Source of the DNA: [Clostridium] colinum
GTDB lineage: Bacteria > Bacillota > Clostridia > Lachnospirales > CAG-274
NCBI RefSeq assembly: GCF_940677205.1
Contig: NZ_OW712331.1
Span: 1,488,001 to 1,552,000, forward strand
Length of the DNA: 64,000 nt
Direction of reading: 5' to 3'
Position 1 is the stretch's first letter, and each line of letters opens with the position of its first letter. Below are positions 18,281-27,302 of this stretch, piece by piece. Position numbers and translations under genes: made by a program. A model generated the notes under the pieces. The model worked only from the letters and a program-made list of their open reading frames with translations, searched no databases and was not told the origin of the DNA.

Positions 18281-19048
18281 ATGTTATTAGCAATAGATAT
18301 AGGCAATACAAATATTGTTCTTGGTGGTATAGATAAAAATAATATATATTTTATAGCAAGGCTATATACTGAAAAAAAGTTATCTTATGACCAATATACT
18401 ATACAAATAAAAAATATGTTAGATATATATAATATAAATATAGAAAATATAGACGATTGTATTATATCTTCTGTTGTTCCACCAGTTTTAGACGCAATAG
18501 TACAAGCTGTAAAAATTTTAATAAAAAAAGACCCTATAATAGTAGGTCCAGGTATAAAAACAGGGCTTAATATATTAATGGATAATCCTGCTCAACTAGG
18601 TAGTGATTTAGTTGTAAATAGTGTTGCTTGTTTAAATCAATTTAAACCACCTTTAATAATAATAGATATGGGCACTGCAACTACTATATCTGTTATAGAT
18701 AAAAACAAAAATTATATTGGAGGTTGTATAATACCTGGTGTTAAAATATCTTTAAATGCTCTATCTGGTATGACTGCTCAACTACCTCATATTAGTTTAG
18801 ATGAACCTAAAAAAACTATAGGTACAAATACAATAGATTGTATGAAAAGTGGTATTGTTTTAGGTAGTGCATCTATGATAGATGGTATGATAGAACGTAT
18901 AGAAGAAGATTTAGGATATAAATCTACTGTTGTTGCAACAGGTGGCATAGCAAATCATATAATACCTTTTTGTAAAAAAGAAATTATATATGATGATGAC
19001 TTATTGTTAAAAGGTCTTTACAATATTTATATAAAAAATAAACACTAA
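18281..19048 (+). CDS. coaX: Type III pantothenate kinase
   Basis: 255-residue kinase catalysing ATP-dependent phosphorylation of pantothenate, the first committed step of CoA synthesis. The family motifs are clear: N-terminal phosphate-binding LLAIDIGNTNIVLGGID, SSVVPPV, IIDMGTATTISVID in the middle and VVATGGIA near the C-terminus. Normal length for CoaX. It is co-transcribed with the upstream S-component gene and ends before a strong terminator. Confidence 0.97.
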   Translation: MLLAIDIGNTNIVLGGIDKNNIYFIARLYTEKKLSYDQYTIQIKNMLDIYNINIENIDDCIISSVVPPVLDAIVQAVKILIKKDPIIVGPGIKTGLNILMDNPAQLGSDLVVNSVACLNQFKPPLIIIDMGTATTISVIDKNKNYIGGCIIPGVKISLNALSGMTAQLPHISLDEPKKTIGTNTIDCMKSGIVLGSASMIDGMIERIEEDLGYKSTVVATGGIANHIIPFCKKEIIYDDDLLLKGLYNIYIKNKH

Positions 19049-19079
19049 TATTAAAATATAAAAAAAGTATATAATATTT

Positions 19080-19105
19080 AAGGCTGATTTAAAATCAGCC
19101 TTTTT
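19080..19105 (+). terminator. Rho-independent terminator of panT-coaX
   Basis: Nine-bp stem AAGGCTGAT / ATCAGCCTT with a 5-base loop, ending in a run of five T. The T-run reaches almost to the stop codon of the convergent small gene at 19108. Confidence 0.85.
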
Positions 19106-19107
19106 AG

Positions 19108-19278
19108 TTAAATAAAATCTATATCTGGTTCTATATCATTAGATGCTTCAAAATGACAGTTTTTAGAAGAAAAGTAAATACAATGAGAACAATTAGCTGT
19201 TAAAGGTTTATTATGCATTGCCTCTCTAAATGTAATAGCTTTAAAACTAGGACAATTTTTTAAATTTTTTCTTTTCAA
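19108..19278 (-). CDS. Small Cys-containing protein with TTG start (unrecognised)
   Basis: 56-residue reading frame beginning with TTG, preceded by a good GAGGTGAT ribosome-binding site. The product starts (M)KRKNLKNCPSFKAITF and contains a single Cys, a CSHC pair and a further CH, so four Cys in all, suggesting metal binding. The tail is acidic (EPDIDFI). It lies alone between coaX, which is convergent, and addA. I do not recognise the family. It resembles the small Cys-rich proteins common in Clostridia but lacks the DUF1540 spacing seen in the gene at 54154. The gene is short but the start, frame and ribosome-binding site agree. Confidence 0.65.
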   Translation of the reverse strand: MKRKNLKNCPSFKAITFREAMHNKPLTANCSHCIYFSSKNCHFEASNDIEPDIDFI

Positions 19279-19398
19279 AATATCACCTCGTAATAATATA
19301 ATAAATTATACTTAATTTAACTTTAAATTTTTATATTATAAGTATATTTGTTTCATTATTATTAGTAATATTATTGACAATTTTTTTATTTATAAACA

Positions 19399-22300
19399 TT
19401 ATATAGTAATAGAAATATTATGTAATATAGAATAAATTATACATTCTTTAACTGTTTTACCACTAGATTGTTCTAAAGCTTTTTTATATAATTCTAATTG
19501 GGATTTATATCTATTTAAAAGAATATTTTTATTTTTTGTTTTATCTGTTTTATAATCTACTAAAACTAAACTGTCTTCTTCTTCAAAATATAAATCTATC
19601 ATACCACTAACTAAAATAATACTATCAATATTTTTAAATTCATCATTTTTATATATCTCTTTAACATCAACACCTAAAGTAAAAGCAGATTCCCTTTTTA
19701 TTAATTTAGATTTATTAATTCTTTTAACTAAATTAGTATTTAAAAACGATAATATTATATTTTTATCTAAAAATTCTAATTCTTTAATACTAATTATATT
19801 TTTTAATATTAAATCATTTAAAAATTTGTCTAATTCTATATCATTTTTTATAGAAAAATCTATATTTTCTAAAATTTTATGATAAATAGACCCTACCTCC
19901 ATTGGTGTTAAACTATCTTTAGAAATGGTGTAAAATTTAGGTAAATTAAAGCTTGTATTATCATATGTTTTTAAATTATCTAAAAATTTTGTTTGATAAA
20001 TTCTTTTTATTTCAGAAACGGATAAAGTAGAGCTTATTTGTTGCATTAATTTATTATTATATTGCCACGATAAATTTTTGTAGATATTATCTTTATTATC
20101 AGTATAATTTTTGTTTTTGTCTAAATTTATTAATTCGTAAAATATTTTAGATTTATTATTAGATATTTCATCTTGTCTTTTAGCATTTATTTTATGTGAT
20201 AATATATCTTCATATGTAATAAAATTAACTTGCCAAATATTATTTATATCAAAGTTTTTTATGGCTGTATAAACCCACGCTAAATAATTGTTAGATATAC
20301 CTTCTTTTATAAAATATCTAGGCAAAATATACTTAACACTAGGTAAAATTAATTTTTCCATTTTTTCTAAAGTATCTTTAAACTTTTTATTTATACACCC
20401 TGTTAAAATTAAATTTTCTCTAGCTCTAGTTAAAGCAACATATAAAATACGCATTTCTTCAGAATAGCTTTCTTCTTTATTTTTATATGCAATAATATTT
20501 TTTTGTATGCTAGAAACTTTCTTTCTTGGTTCATACTTATCATTACCAGTAAATATAGATATACCAAACATATAATCTTCATCAAATAAAATTGGCTCTT
20601 TTAAGTCTGATGTATTAAACCCTTTTGATAAATTTGATAAAAAAACAACAGGAAATTCTAACCCTTTACTTTTATGGATTGTCATAATTTTTACAACATT
20701 TTCATTTTTAGATAAAATAGAAGCCTTCCCATCATCACTAAATAATTTAAATTTATTTATATATGTTATAAAATTAAACAAACCGTGTAAGTTTGTTTCT
20801 TCAAAAGATATAGCTTTTTCTAAAAGGCTATATAAATTTGCTTGTCTAATATTACCATTTTCTAATAATGCAAGATAATTATAATAATTAGAATCTTCAT
20901 ATATGTAAGATAAAAGTTCATTGATAGATAAACTTTTTGATAAATTTTGCCATTTATCTATCTTGTCTAAAAATTTTGTACATTTATCTTTTAAAATATT
21001 ATTTTCACTATTTTTTATAAATTTAAGTATATTATTATAGAAAATTTTTTCATCTGAAAATAATTTTATTTCCAATAACTCATTTGATGAAAAGTTAAAA
21101 ATAGGAGAATACATAGTACCAATTAAAGCATAATCTTGTAAAGGATTAACAAGTATGTTTAATATATTTATTATTGTTTTTATCTCTGTAAAATCATAAA
21201 ACCCATTAGATGTTTCTGTATATACTGGTATATTATTTTGGGATAAAACATTAGAGAATATATCAAAATTAGACTTACTACGCATTAATATTACTATATC
21301 TTTGTATTCTATTTTTCTATATTTTTTTATATCTTTATCAAATATCATTATATTATTATTAAAAAGTTCATTTATCTTTTTACAAATAAATGTTGCTTCT
21401 ATTTCGTCATTAGCAATTTCTGTTATACTGCTATCTTCTATATCTTCCATTGCTTGACTACAATCTATGATATTTAATGAACATTTATTTAATATACTTA
21501 CATTTTCTTCTACATTTGGAAAATTAGCTTCATTATAAAGTTTTGCATTTTCATCATAAGATACTTCTCCTAATTTATCACACATAATATTCTCAAATAT
21601 TATATTAATACTATCTATTACTGAAGTATTACTTCTAAAATTAGCATTTAAATCTACCCTTTTACCTTCATTTTCATTATTAAAATATTCTATATACTTT
21701 TTGTTAAATATATTAGGATTTGCTTGTCTGAATCTATAAATACACTGCTTTATATCTCCTACCATAAATCTATTATTATAAGCTATAGAAGATAAAATCG
21801 TTTCTTGTATAGAATTACTGTCTTGATATTCATCTATAATAATTTCTTTAAATAAATCTAAATATTGCTTAGCAATACTAGTTGGTTCATCATTTTTAAC
21901 AAGTATATCTAAACAAAAGTGAGATATATCACTAAATGTAAATATATTTTTTTCTTTTTTTATTGCCATAAAATAATCATCAAATTCTATAATAAGATTA
22001 CATAATGTTTTTAATATAGGATAAATAGCATTTATATCTTCCATTATATCTGATATAGATTTTGAAAAAAAGTTTTTAACTATTTCATCATTAAAAAATT
22101 TTTTGTATATATCTCTTAGCTGCTTTATTTCTTCTTTTAATTCTGGTGTTTCTTTTAAAAAACTAGGTTTCCATCTTTCATATTTTAAAGTAAACACATT
22201 ATCTATAAAATCTTTGTACTTTTTATCTTGTATATACATTTTCATATTATAAAAATGAGAAAATTCTTTTGTTAAAAAGCACTCTAGAGTATCTTTATTA

Positions 22301-23034
22301 TTACTATTATTTTCAAAGTCTAAAATACCTGTTGATATAAACTTTATTTTATCACATATAATTAATATTTCATCTAAAATTTGTTCTACATAATCTATTA
22401 GCTTTAAAAATATTTTAGACGAAAAAAAATCTTCTTCTGTTGTAAATTCAAATTGTTTATAAGCATTTTCTAACCATTTTTTAGGATATGGTAAATTTTG
22501 TGCCTTAAAATATATATTTAAAAATATTTTTTTAAAATTTTCATCATTAGCACCTTTTGTAAAAGAATTTACAAGGTTTATAAATGAATCATTATTTTCT
22601 TCATAATATTTATCCAAAAAATTTTGTAAAGACTCATCTGTCAATATATCAATCTCACCTTTATCGCCTATTCTAAAATTAGGGTCTATATCAACAACCT
22701 TGAAATGCGTTTTTACAACTTTTGAACAAAAAGCATCTATCGTAGATATTTGTGCTTTATTTATTCTAACTAATTGTTCAGATAAAAACTCATTATTAGT
22801 ATCTTTTTGTAACTCTATATTTATACGTTTTATAATACGTTCTTTCATTTCTTCTGCAGCATCTCTAGTAAATGTAACAACAAGTAGCCTATCAACATCT
22901 ACTCTATCATTTATAATTTTATTTATTATTCTTTCTGCTAAAACAGTTGTTTTACCCGAACCTGCCGCAGCTGAAACAAGTATATTTTTGTTTCGTTCAT
23001 TTATAGCTTGTAATTGATTTTTTGTAAATGCCAT
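19399..23034 (-). CDS. addA: ATP-dependent helicase/nuclease subunit A (AddA)
   Basis: 1211-residue UvrD-type helicase with a C-terminal RecB-family nuclease domain, half of the AddAB enzyme that resects double-strand breaks. Walker A is SAAAGSGKTT at 21-30, followed by VVTFTRDAAEEMKERI (motif Ia), IIDEYQDSN (motif II), GDIKQCIYRFRQANP (III) and TIHKSKGLEFPVVFL. The nuclease motif is LVDYKTDKTKNK near the C-terminus. Normal length. The usual partner addB is not next to it. Instead it follows a membrane-anchored protein of unknown function by 18 bases, with an AAAGGTGAT ribosome-binding site. Confidence 0.95.
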   Translation of the reverse strand: MAFTKNQLQAINERNKNILVSAAAGSGKTTVLAERIINKIINDRVDVDRLLVVTFTRDAAEEMKERIIKRINIELQKDTNNEFLSEQLVRINKAQISTIDAFCSKVVKTHFKVVDIDPNFRIGDKGEIDILTDESLQNFLDKYYEENNDSFINLVNSFTKGANDENFKKIFLNIYFKAQNLPYPKKWLENAYKQFEFTTEEDFFSSKIFLKLIDYVEQILDEILIICDKIKFISTGILDFENNSNNKDTLECFLTKEFSHFYNMKMYIQDKKYKDFIDNVFTLKYERWKPSFLKETPELKEEIKQLRDIYKKFFNDEIVKNFFSKSISDIMEDINAIYPILKTLCNLIIEFDDYFMAIKKEKNIFTFSDISHFCLDILVKNDEPTSIAKQYLDLFKEIIIDEYQDSNSIQETILSSIAYNNRFMVGDIKQCIYRFRQANPNIFNKKYIEYFNNENEGKRVDLNANFRSNTSVIDSINIIFENIMCDKLGEVSYDENAKLYNEANFPNVEENVSILNKCSLNIIDCSQAMEDIEDSSITEIANDEIEATFICKKINELFNNNIMIFDKDIKKYRKIEYKDIVILMRSKSNFDIFSNVLSQNNIPVYTETSNGFYDFTEIKTIINILNILVNPLQDYALIGTMYSPIFNFSSNELLEIKLFSDEKIFYNNILKFIKNSENNILKDKCTKFLDKIDKWQNLSKSLSINELLSYIYEDSNYYNYLALLENGNIRQANLYSLLEKAISFEETNLHGLFNFITYINKFKLFSDDGKASILSKNENVVKIMTIHKSKGLEFPVVFLSNLSKGFNTSDLKEPILFDEDYMFGISIFTGNDKYEPRKKVSSIQKNIIAYKNKEESYSEEMRILYVALTRARENLILTGCINKKFKDTLEKMEKLILPSVKYILPRYFIKEGISNNYLAWVYTAIKNFDINNIWQVNFITYEDILSHKINAKRQDEISNNKSKIFYELINLDKNKNYTDNKDNIYKNLSWQYNNKLMQQISSTLSVSEIKRIYQTKFLDNLKTYDNTSFNLPKFYTISKDSLTPMEVGSIYHKILENIDFSIKNDIELDKFLNDLILKNIISIKELEFLDKNIILSFLNTNLVKRINKSKLIKRESAFTLGVDVKEIYKNDEFKNIDSIILVSGMIDLYFEEEDSLVLVDYKTDKTKNKNILLNRYKSQLELYKKALEQSSGKTVKECIIYSILHNISITI

Positions 23035-23052
23035 ATTATCACCTTTAATAAA

Positions 23053-23667
23053 TTATTGTATATATTCATCTATTTCTTGTAAAATTTTATCTTTAAAAGA
23101 AAATTCTATATTTTCAATACCATTTCTTAATTTTATCAAACTATTTTTATCATTTTCTTTTAAATATATTTTTGCTAATAATATATATACTTGACTAATA
23201 TTTGATTCAAGTCTATACGCTTCTAATAATACTTGCTTACAATCTTGTATATCATCAATATTATAAAGCTCTATCCCCCATTCAAACAATGCTCTTATAT
23301 AAGAATTATAATGTTCTTCTAATCTAGACACTTTATCAAAATTATTTATTCCATACATTTCTTTAAGCTCTGTATTAGTAAGGTTAGAAGGTATTTTTAT
23401 CATTTCTAAATTTACTTTTCTTTTAACTATATTTTGTTTTTTTATAACTTTTTTATAAATAAGTATATTTTCATAATCCTTAAAAGGTAAATTGTTAGAT
23501 GGTGTTACAAAATTAATATTTAATTTATTAAAATCTTTAATAACCATATTTGATTTTTTTTCTCTATCTATAAATTCATCTACAGATTTATCAAATCCAT
23601 TACTTCTTTTTTTCAACAATATTTTATTAACTATAATAAAACTAATAACTGCAATAAATATTGGCAT
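23053..23667 (-). CDS. Membrane-anchored helical-repeat protein of unknown function
   Basis: 204 residues. A single N-terminal hydrophobic segment (MPIFIAVISFIIVNKILLKK) is followed by a charged linker and, from about 115, a helical region with TPR-like character (LFEWGIELYNIDDIQDCKQV, then QVYILLAKIYLKENDK). I do not recognise a specific family. It is probably co-transcribed with addA. The start is uncertain: the nearest ATG (23667) is about 20 bases from the only strong ribosome-binding site GGAGGAG, which is correctly spaced for an in-frame ATT or ATA five to six codons upstream. Such a start would add a few residues before the hydrophobic segment. Confidence 0.7.
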   Translation of the reverse strand: MPIFIAVISFIIVNKILLKKRSNGFDKSVDEFIDREKKSNMVIKDFNKLNINFVTPSNNLPFKDYENILIYKKVIKKQNIVKRKVNLEMIKIPSNLTNTELKEMYGINNFDKVSRLEEHYNSYIRALFEWGIELYNIDDIQDCKQVLLEAYRLESNISQVYILLAKIYLKENDKNSLIKLRNGIENIEFSFKDKILQEIDEYIQ

Positions 23668-23731
23668 TGTTTTTAGTATTATAATAACTCCTCCTTTATA
23701 TTTTCTTAATGTAAAAATTTTAACATATTAA

Positions 23732-24049
23732 ATATATTTTTACAACTAAAAATCAAACTTTACTTTTTTATAATTATATAAAATAAAAAAATTATATAAT
23801 ATTATAATTAACAAAAATTTAACTAATAAATTATAAAATAATTATACTTATTTATATTTCAAAAAGTATAAAAAATATATATTATCTTACTTATTAAAAT
23901 CTATAAATTTAATTATTGTAGTAAAACTTTTCAAACTGATATAATGAAATAATTAATTTTTTCTTTAAACTCATATTTTTTCTAAAAATTTAATCCTATT
24001 TTTTATCACTAAAAATGATATACAATCATAATAAAATATACAATAAAAA
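23732..24049. other. Gene-free AT-rich stretch
   Basis: About 320 bases between the start region of the addA partner and the terminators of the surface-protein gene. It is almost pure A/T. I see no ribosome-binding site with a worthwhile frame, no stable hairpin and no clear repeat. Confidence 0.6.
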
Positions 24050-24102
24050 GTTGTATGATGTTATAAGTTATATTTTTTCTATCACTTATAACATCATACA
24101 AC
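24050..24102 (-). terminator. Long perfect inverted repeat, second terminator of the surface-protein gene
   Basis: Perfect 19-bp arms (24050-24068 and 24084-24102) around a 15-base loop; the right arm reads ACTTATAACATCATACAAC. On the minus strand the stem is followed by a run of five T, so it fits a backup terminator about 40 bases past the first one. The stem is longer than needed for termination and is AT-rich. Confidence 0.65.
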
Positions 24103-24139
24103 CTAAAATCCTTTTAGAACTATAGTAGAATATATTAAA

Positions 24140-24163
24140 AAAGCCTTCCTTTCGGAAGGCTTT
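24140..24163 (-). terminator. Main terminator of the surface-protein gene
   Basis: Perfect 10-bp stem AAAGCCTTCC / GGAAGGCTTT with a 4-base loop and a run of six T on the minus strand, 17 bases after the stop codon. A textbook rho-independent terminator. Confidence 0.92.
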
Positions 24164-24182
24164 AAACTAACTAACTATTAAA

Positions 24183-27100
24183 TTATTTTTTAGCAGTAGT
24201 AGTTTCTGTTGTAGAATCTTTAGAAGCAGTTGTGCTTTGAGTTGTAGATTCTTTAGTTGTAGTTGTAGAAGCAGTTGTGCTAGTTGTTGTAGCAGCTGTA
24301 GTTGTAGCTACTTTTGAAGCGTTTTCATTGTAGATAGCAGTTCTAGTATCTGCATTCCAGCTAACAGCCACGCCTAAAGCTTGACCTAAAGCTCTGAAAG
24401 GAACGAACATTCTACCATCTTTGATTTCAGCTTTAACACCAAATTCCATAGGAATTCTAGTACCGTCAACTACCATAATGTTGCTACCAGCTTGGAATTG
24501 AATAATTTTTTGACCAGTACCTGCACCGTAGTAAATTGTAGTAGTTTTAGTATTTGCATCAAAAGCGATTTTGTTAGAAGCATCTGGGTTAGTAACATTA
24601 GCACTATCTACACCTAAAGCTACAGAAACAAATCTTAAAGGAACCATTGTGCTGTTGCTAGAAGCTTGGATATAAGGAGCTACATCCATATCAATAGTTT
24701 TGTCACCAACAAGAACAGTTTTTTCACCAACGCTTACTTTAACAGTTTGATCAAAAGTACCTGTTTCTGTAATAACGTTTACATATTCTTTGAATACATA
24801 AGAACTTGTATTATTTTGGTTAACTAAGTTTTTATCTTTGCTTGTAGCAGAGAATGTTTTATCATCTTCTACTTTAGAATCATAGTTATTGATAACTGCA
24901 TCACCAGCTAATTTTAAGTCATATGCACCAAATGGTACAGAACGAGTAGTACCTACTTTAACATTTTTAATTGTTATTGTAGATGGGTTTTTGTAAGATG
25001 CTTTGTTAATTTTGAATTTGATAGCACCTCTAACTGTATTATTGCTACTGTCTTTAACATCGCCTACTTTAAAGTCTTTTTCTTTAACTTCTAATTCGCC
25101 ACCACTTACTTCGAATTTAGCTTCAGAGAAACCTAATTCTTGAGTACCATAAGGAGCTGAAAGATATAATACAGCTTCTTTATTTTCTAAGAACATACCT
25201 GGTTTAGCTTCTGTGATAACAATATCAGCAGTGCTGTAGTTTTGGTAACCAATGTTAGCTTTTGTAGTATTAGATTTGATTTCGAAAGGAATTACAGCTT
25301 TAGCAACTACTGCTTCTGTAACATTGCTTTGTCCACCACCAGTTACACCAAGTTTAATGTCACCTTTGAAACCAGGATCTACAGATAAGTTAAGTTTTAA
25401 TACGAAATTAGCTACAGAGCTTGAGCTAGTTGAACCGTATTTAACTTCATAGCTATCTCTTTTAAGTCTTAAAGTTTTACCATGGTTAACAATTTCAAAG
25501 TCTTCAGCAGACAAACCATTAAAGTTATTGATTTTGCTAAGATCGATACCTACGATTTTAACACCTTCTGGAACATTAAAATCTAAAGCTCTAGATTTTA
25601 CTAAAGTATTAGAAACAGCTTCTGAGAATTTAACTTCTACAGTAGTGTTATCTTGTTCAGACATGCTAGAATCATTTTTGCTATAATGTCTACCAGAAAT
25701 AATTTCTTTAGCATCTTTTAAAGTTTCAAGTTTGAAACCTAATTTTTCTCTTTTAGCAACTGTTTTTGTTGCACTAGAGATACCGTCACCAGAAACAGTA
25801 AGGTCTACATTACCAAAGTTTTTATCATTAGTAGCTTCTACTTGTAATCCTTCAACTCTAATACCAATTGGTGTAGTACGATTAGTCTCTAATCCTGATA
25901 CTTTTACTTTAAGAACAGAATCATTACCAGAATAACCAAGACCTGTACCTGTAGTATCTACAGTTAATTCTTTACCTGTTTTATCATTAAAGAATTTAAG
26001 AGTGCTACCTGTTTTAAATCTAAAACCACCATTTACTCTTAAAGTGATTGTAGCTTCGCCTTTGCTATTACCAATTGTACCTCTTACGTTTTCTTTAATA
26101 ACAACTGGAGATAATTTAGCATAATCTTCGAAAGATTTAATGTTGCTTGAGCTATATTCTAAAGTAGTTTCACCTTCTTGACCAGCTTTAGTAAGTGTAT
26201 ATTCGCCACCTTTTACTTTATCGTTGTAATCAGAAACGATTTTTACTTTAACTGGTGAGTTACCATCTGCTTTTACTGCACCTAAAGGTAAAGCAATGTA
26301 TGGATCTTTAACTTTAGTATTTTCTGTTCCTTTAGAAATAACAACTTCTATTTTTGTTATTTTATTATTTCCACCATCAGATTTAATTTTTTCTTTTGTA
26401 AAGTTACTATCTGCTATTACACCCATTGAATCATAAAATTTAAAAGTAATTTGATCTTCAGTTACTTTATTAGTAGTACCCATATTTATTTCTTTATCAC
26501 TATCTTTAAGATCTAAATTAGGAACTGTAACTGTAGCTGTTGTAGGGCTATCAATTTTTAAAGTATATGGTATATGAGCTAATTCTGGTACTGCTCTATT
26601 TTGTTCTGCAAGAACTTTAGCTTTAATTTTATCTAATTCAGCTTTAACTTCTGGTACTGCTTCAAAAGTTGCTTGACTTGTTACAGCATCAAGTTTATTA
26701 CCTGTACTTTTTAATTCAGCATCATACATTGTATTAAATTCTGAAAATTCAGTAATTGCAACTGCACTATTTACTGTAATTGTTGCTTTATCTTTTGAAT
26801 TAGATACAATGTTATTATAAACATCTGTTAAAGATTTTGCACCATTCATTGCTTGTTCATAAGTTACTTTATCAGTACCATTACTATTATAGTATTGATA
26901 TGCTGCTAAATTACTTTCATCAAAAGTACCATTTTCAAGTTGTACTTTAAAAGTAGTTTCGCCAATGTTTTCAGTACCATCATTGTTAAGAGCTATTTTA
27001 ACAACGCTTTTTCTACTTTTTAAATCGCTAACTGTTTTAAATTTTTCAGCGCTTGCATAATCTTTTGCATTAGGGTCGATTGTTTCACCCGCTTTAGCAA

Positions 27101-27209
27101 ATGTAGTATTTAATACACTATCAGCTTTTAATTGAGCTGCGTTTGCACTAAGTGGCATTGCACTAGTAACCATCATAGCTGATAATAATATAGCAATTTT
27201 TCTTTTCAT
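24183..27209 (-). CDS. Large exported surface protein with copper-amine-oxidase-N-like (stalk) domain
   Basis: 1008 residues. A clear Sec signal peptide (MKRKIAILLSAMMVTSAMPL, cut near SANA) precedes a long beta-rich region without recognised enzymatic motifs. Near the C-terminus (about 820-960) lies the repeat pair typical of the copper amine oxidase N-terminal/stalk domain: APYIQASSNSTMVPLRFVSV and a second copy ending RMFVPFRALGQALGVAVSW. The final 45 residues are almost only Thr, Ala, Ser and Lys. No SLH, LPXTG or CWB2 motif is visible. Strong promoter, strong ribosome-binding site (AGGAGG), tandem terminators and less AT-rich codons than its neighbours suggest very high expression, as for an S-layer or major wall protein. 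That role is inference. Confidence 0.85.
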   Translation of the reverse strand: MKRKIAILLSAMMVTSAMPLSANAAQLKADSVLNTTFAKAGETIDPNAKDYASAEKFKTVSDLKSRKSVVKIALNNDGTENIGETTFKVQLENGTFDESNLAAYQYYNSNGTDKVTYEQAMNGAKSLTDVYNNIVSNSKDKATITVNSAVAITEFSEFNTMYDAELKSTGNKLDAVTSQATFEAVPEVKAELDKIKAKVLAEQNRAVPELAHIPYTLKIDSPTTATVTVPNLDLKDSDKEINMGTTNKVTEDQITFKFYDSMGVIADSNFTKEKIKSDGGNNKITKIEVVISKGTENTKVKDPYIALPLGAVKADGNSPVKVKIVSDYNDKVKGGEYTLTKAGQEGETTLEYSSSNIKSFEDYAKLSPVVIKENVRGTIGNSKGEATITLRVNGGFRFKTGSTLKFFNDKTGKELTVDTTGTGLGYSGNDSVLKVKVSGLETNRTTPIGIRVEGLQVEATNDKNFGNVDLTVSGDGISSATKTVAKREKLGFKLETLKDAKEIISGRHYSKNDSSMSEQDNTTVEVKFSEAVSNTLVKSRALDFNVPEGVKIVGIDLSKINNFNGLSAEDFEIVNHGKTLRLKRDSYEVKYGSTSSSSVANFVLKLNLSVDPGFKGDIKLGVTGGGQSNVTEAVVAKAVIPFEIKSNTTKANIGYQNYSTADIVITEAKPGMFLENKEAVLYLSAPYGTQELGFSEAKFEVSGGELEVKEKDFKVGDVKDSSNNTVRGAIKFKINKASYKNPSTITIKNVKVGTTRSVPFGAYDLKLAGDAVINNYDSKVEDDKTFSATSKDKNLVNQNNTSSYVFKEYVNVITETGTFDQTVKVSVGEKTVLVGDKTIDMDVAPYIQASSNSTMVPLRFVSVALGVDSANVTNPDASNKIAFDANTKTTTIYYGAGTGQKIIQFQAGSNIMVVDGTRIPMEFGVKAEIKDGRMFVPFRALGQALGVAVSWNADTRTAIYNENASKVATTTAATTTSTTASTTTTKESTTQSTTASKDSTTETTTAKK

Positions 27210-27273
27210 TATAAAATTCCTCCTAAAAATTTGAGTTTATAACTAATTTACATTAGTCAACCACTGTATCATC

Positions 27274-27302
27274 ATTATAGCATTGCAAACTTATATAGTC
27301 AA
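27274..27302 (-). promoter_or_regulatory. Promoter of the surface-protein gene
   Basis: Minus-strand -35 TTGACT, exactly 17 bases, -10 TATAAT. The leader is about 60 bases and ends in AGGAGG before the ATG at 27209. Just upstream (27317-27355) are two TGTTAC elements flanking an ATTACAGTAAT palindrome, in a position for a regulator. Confidence 0.8.
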
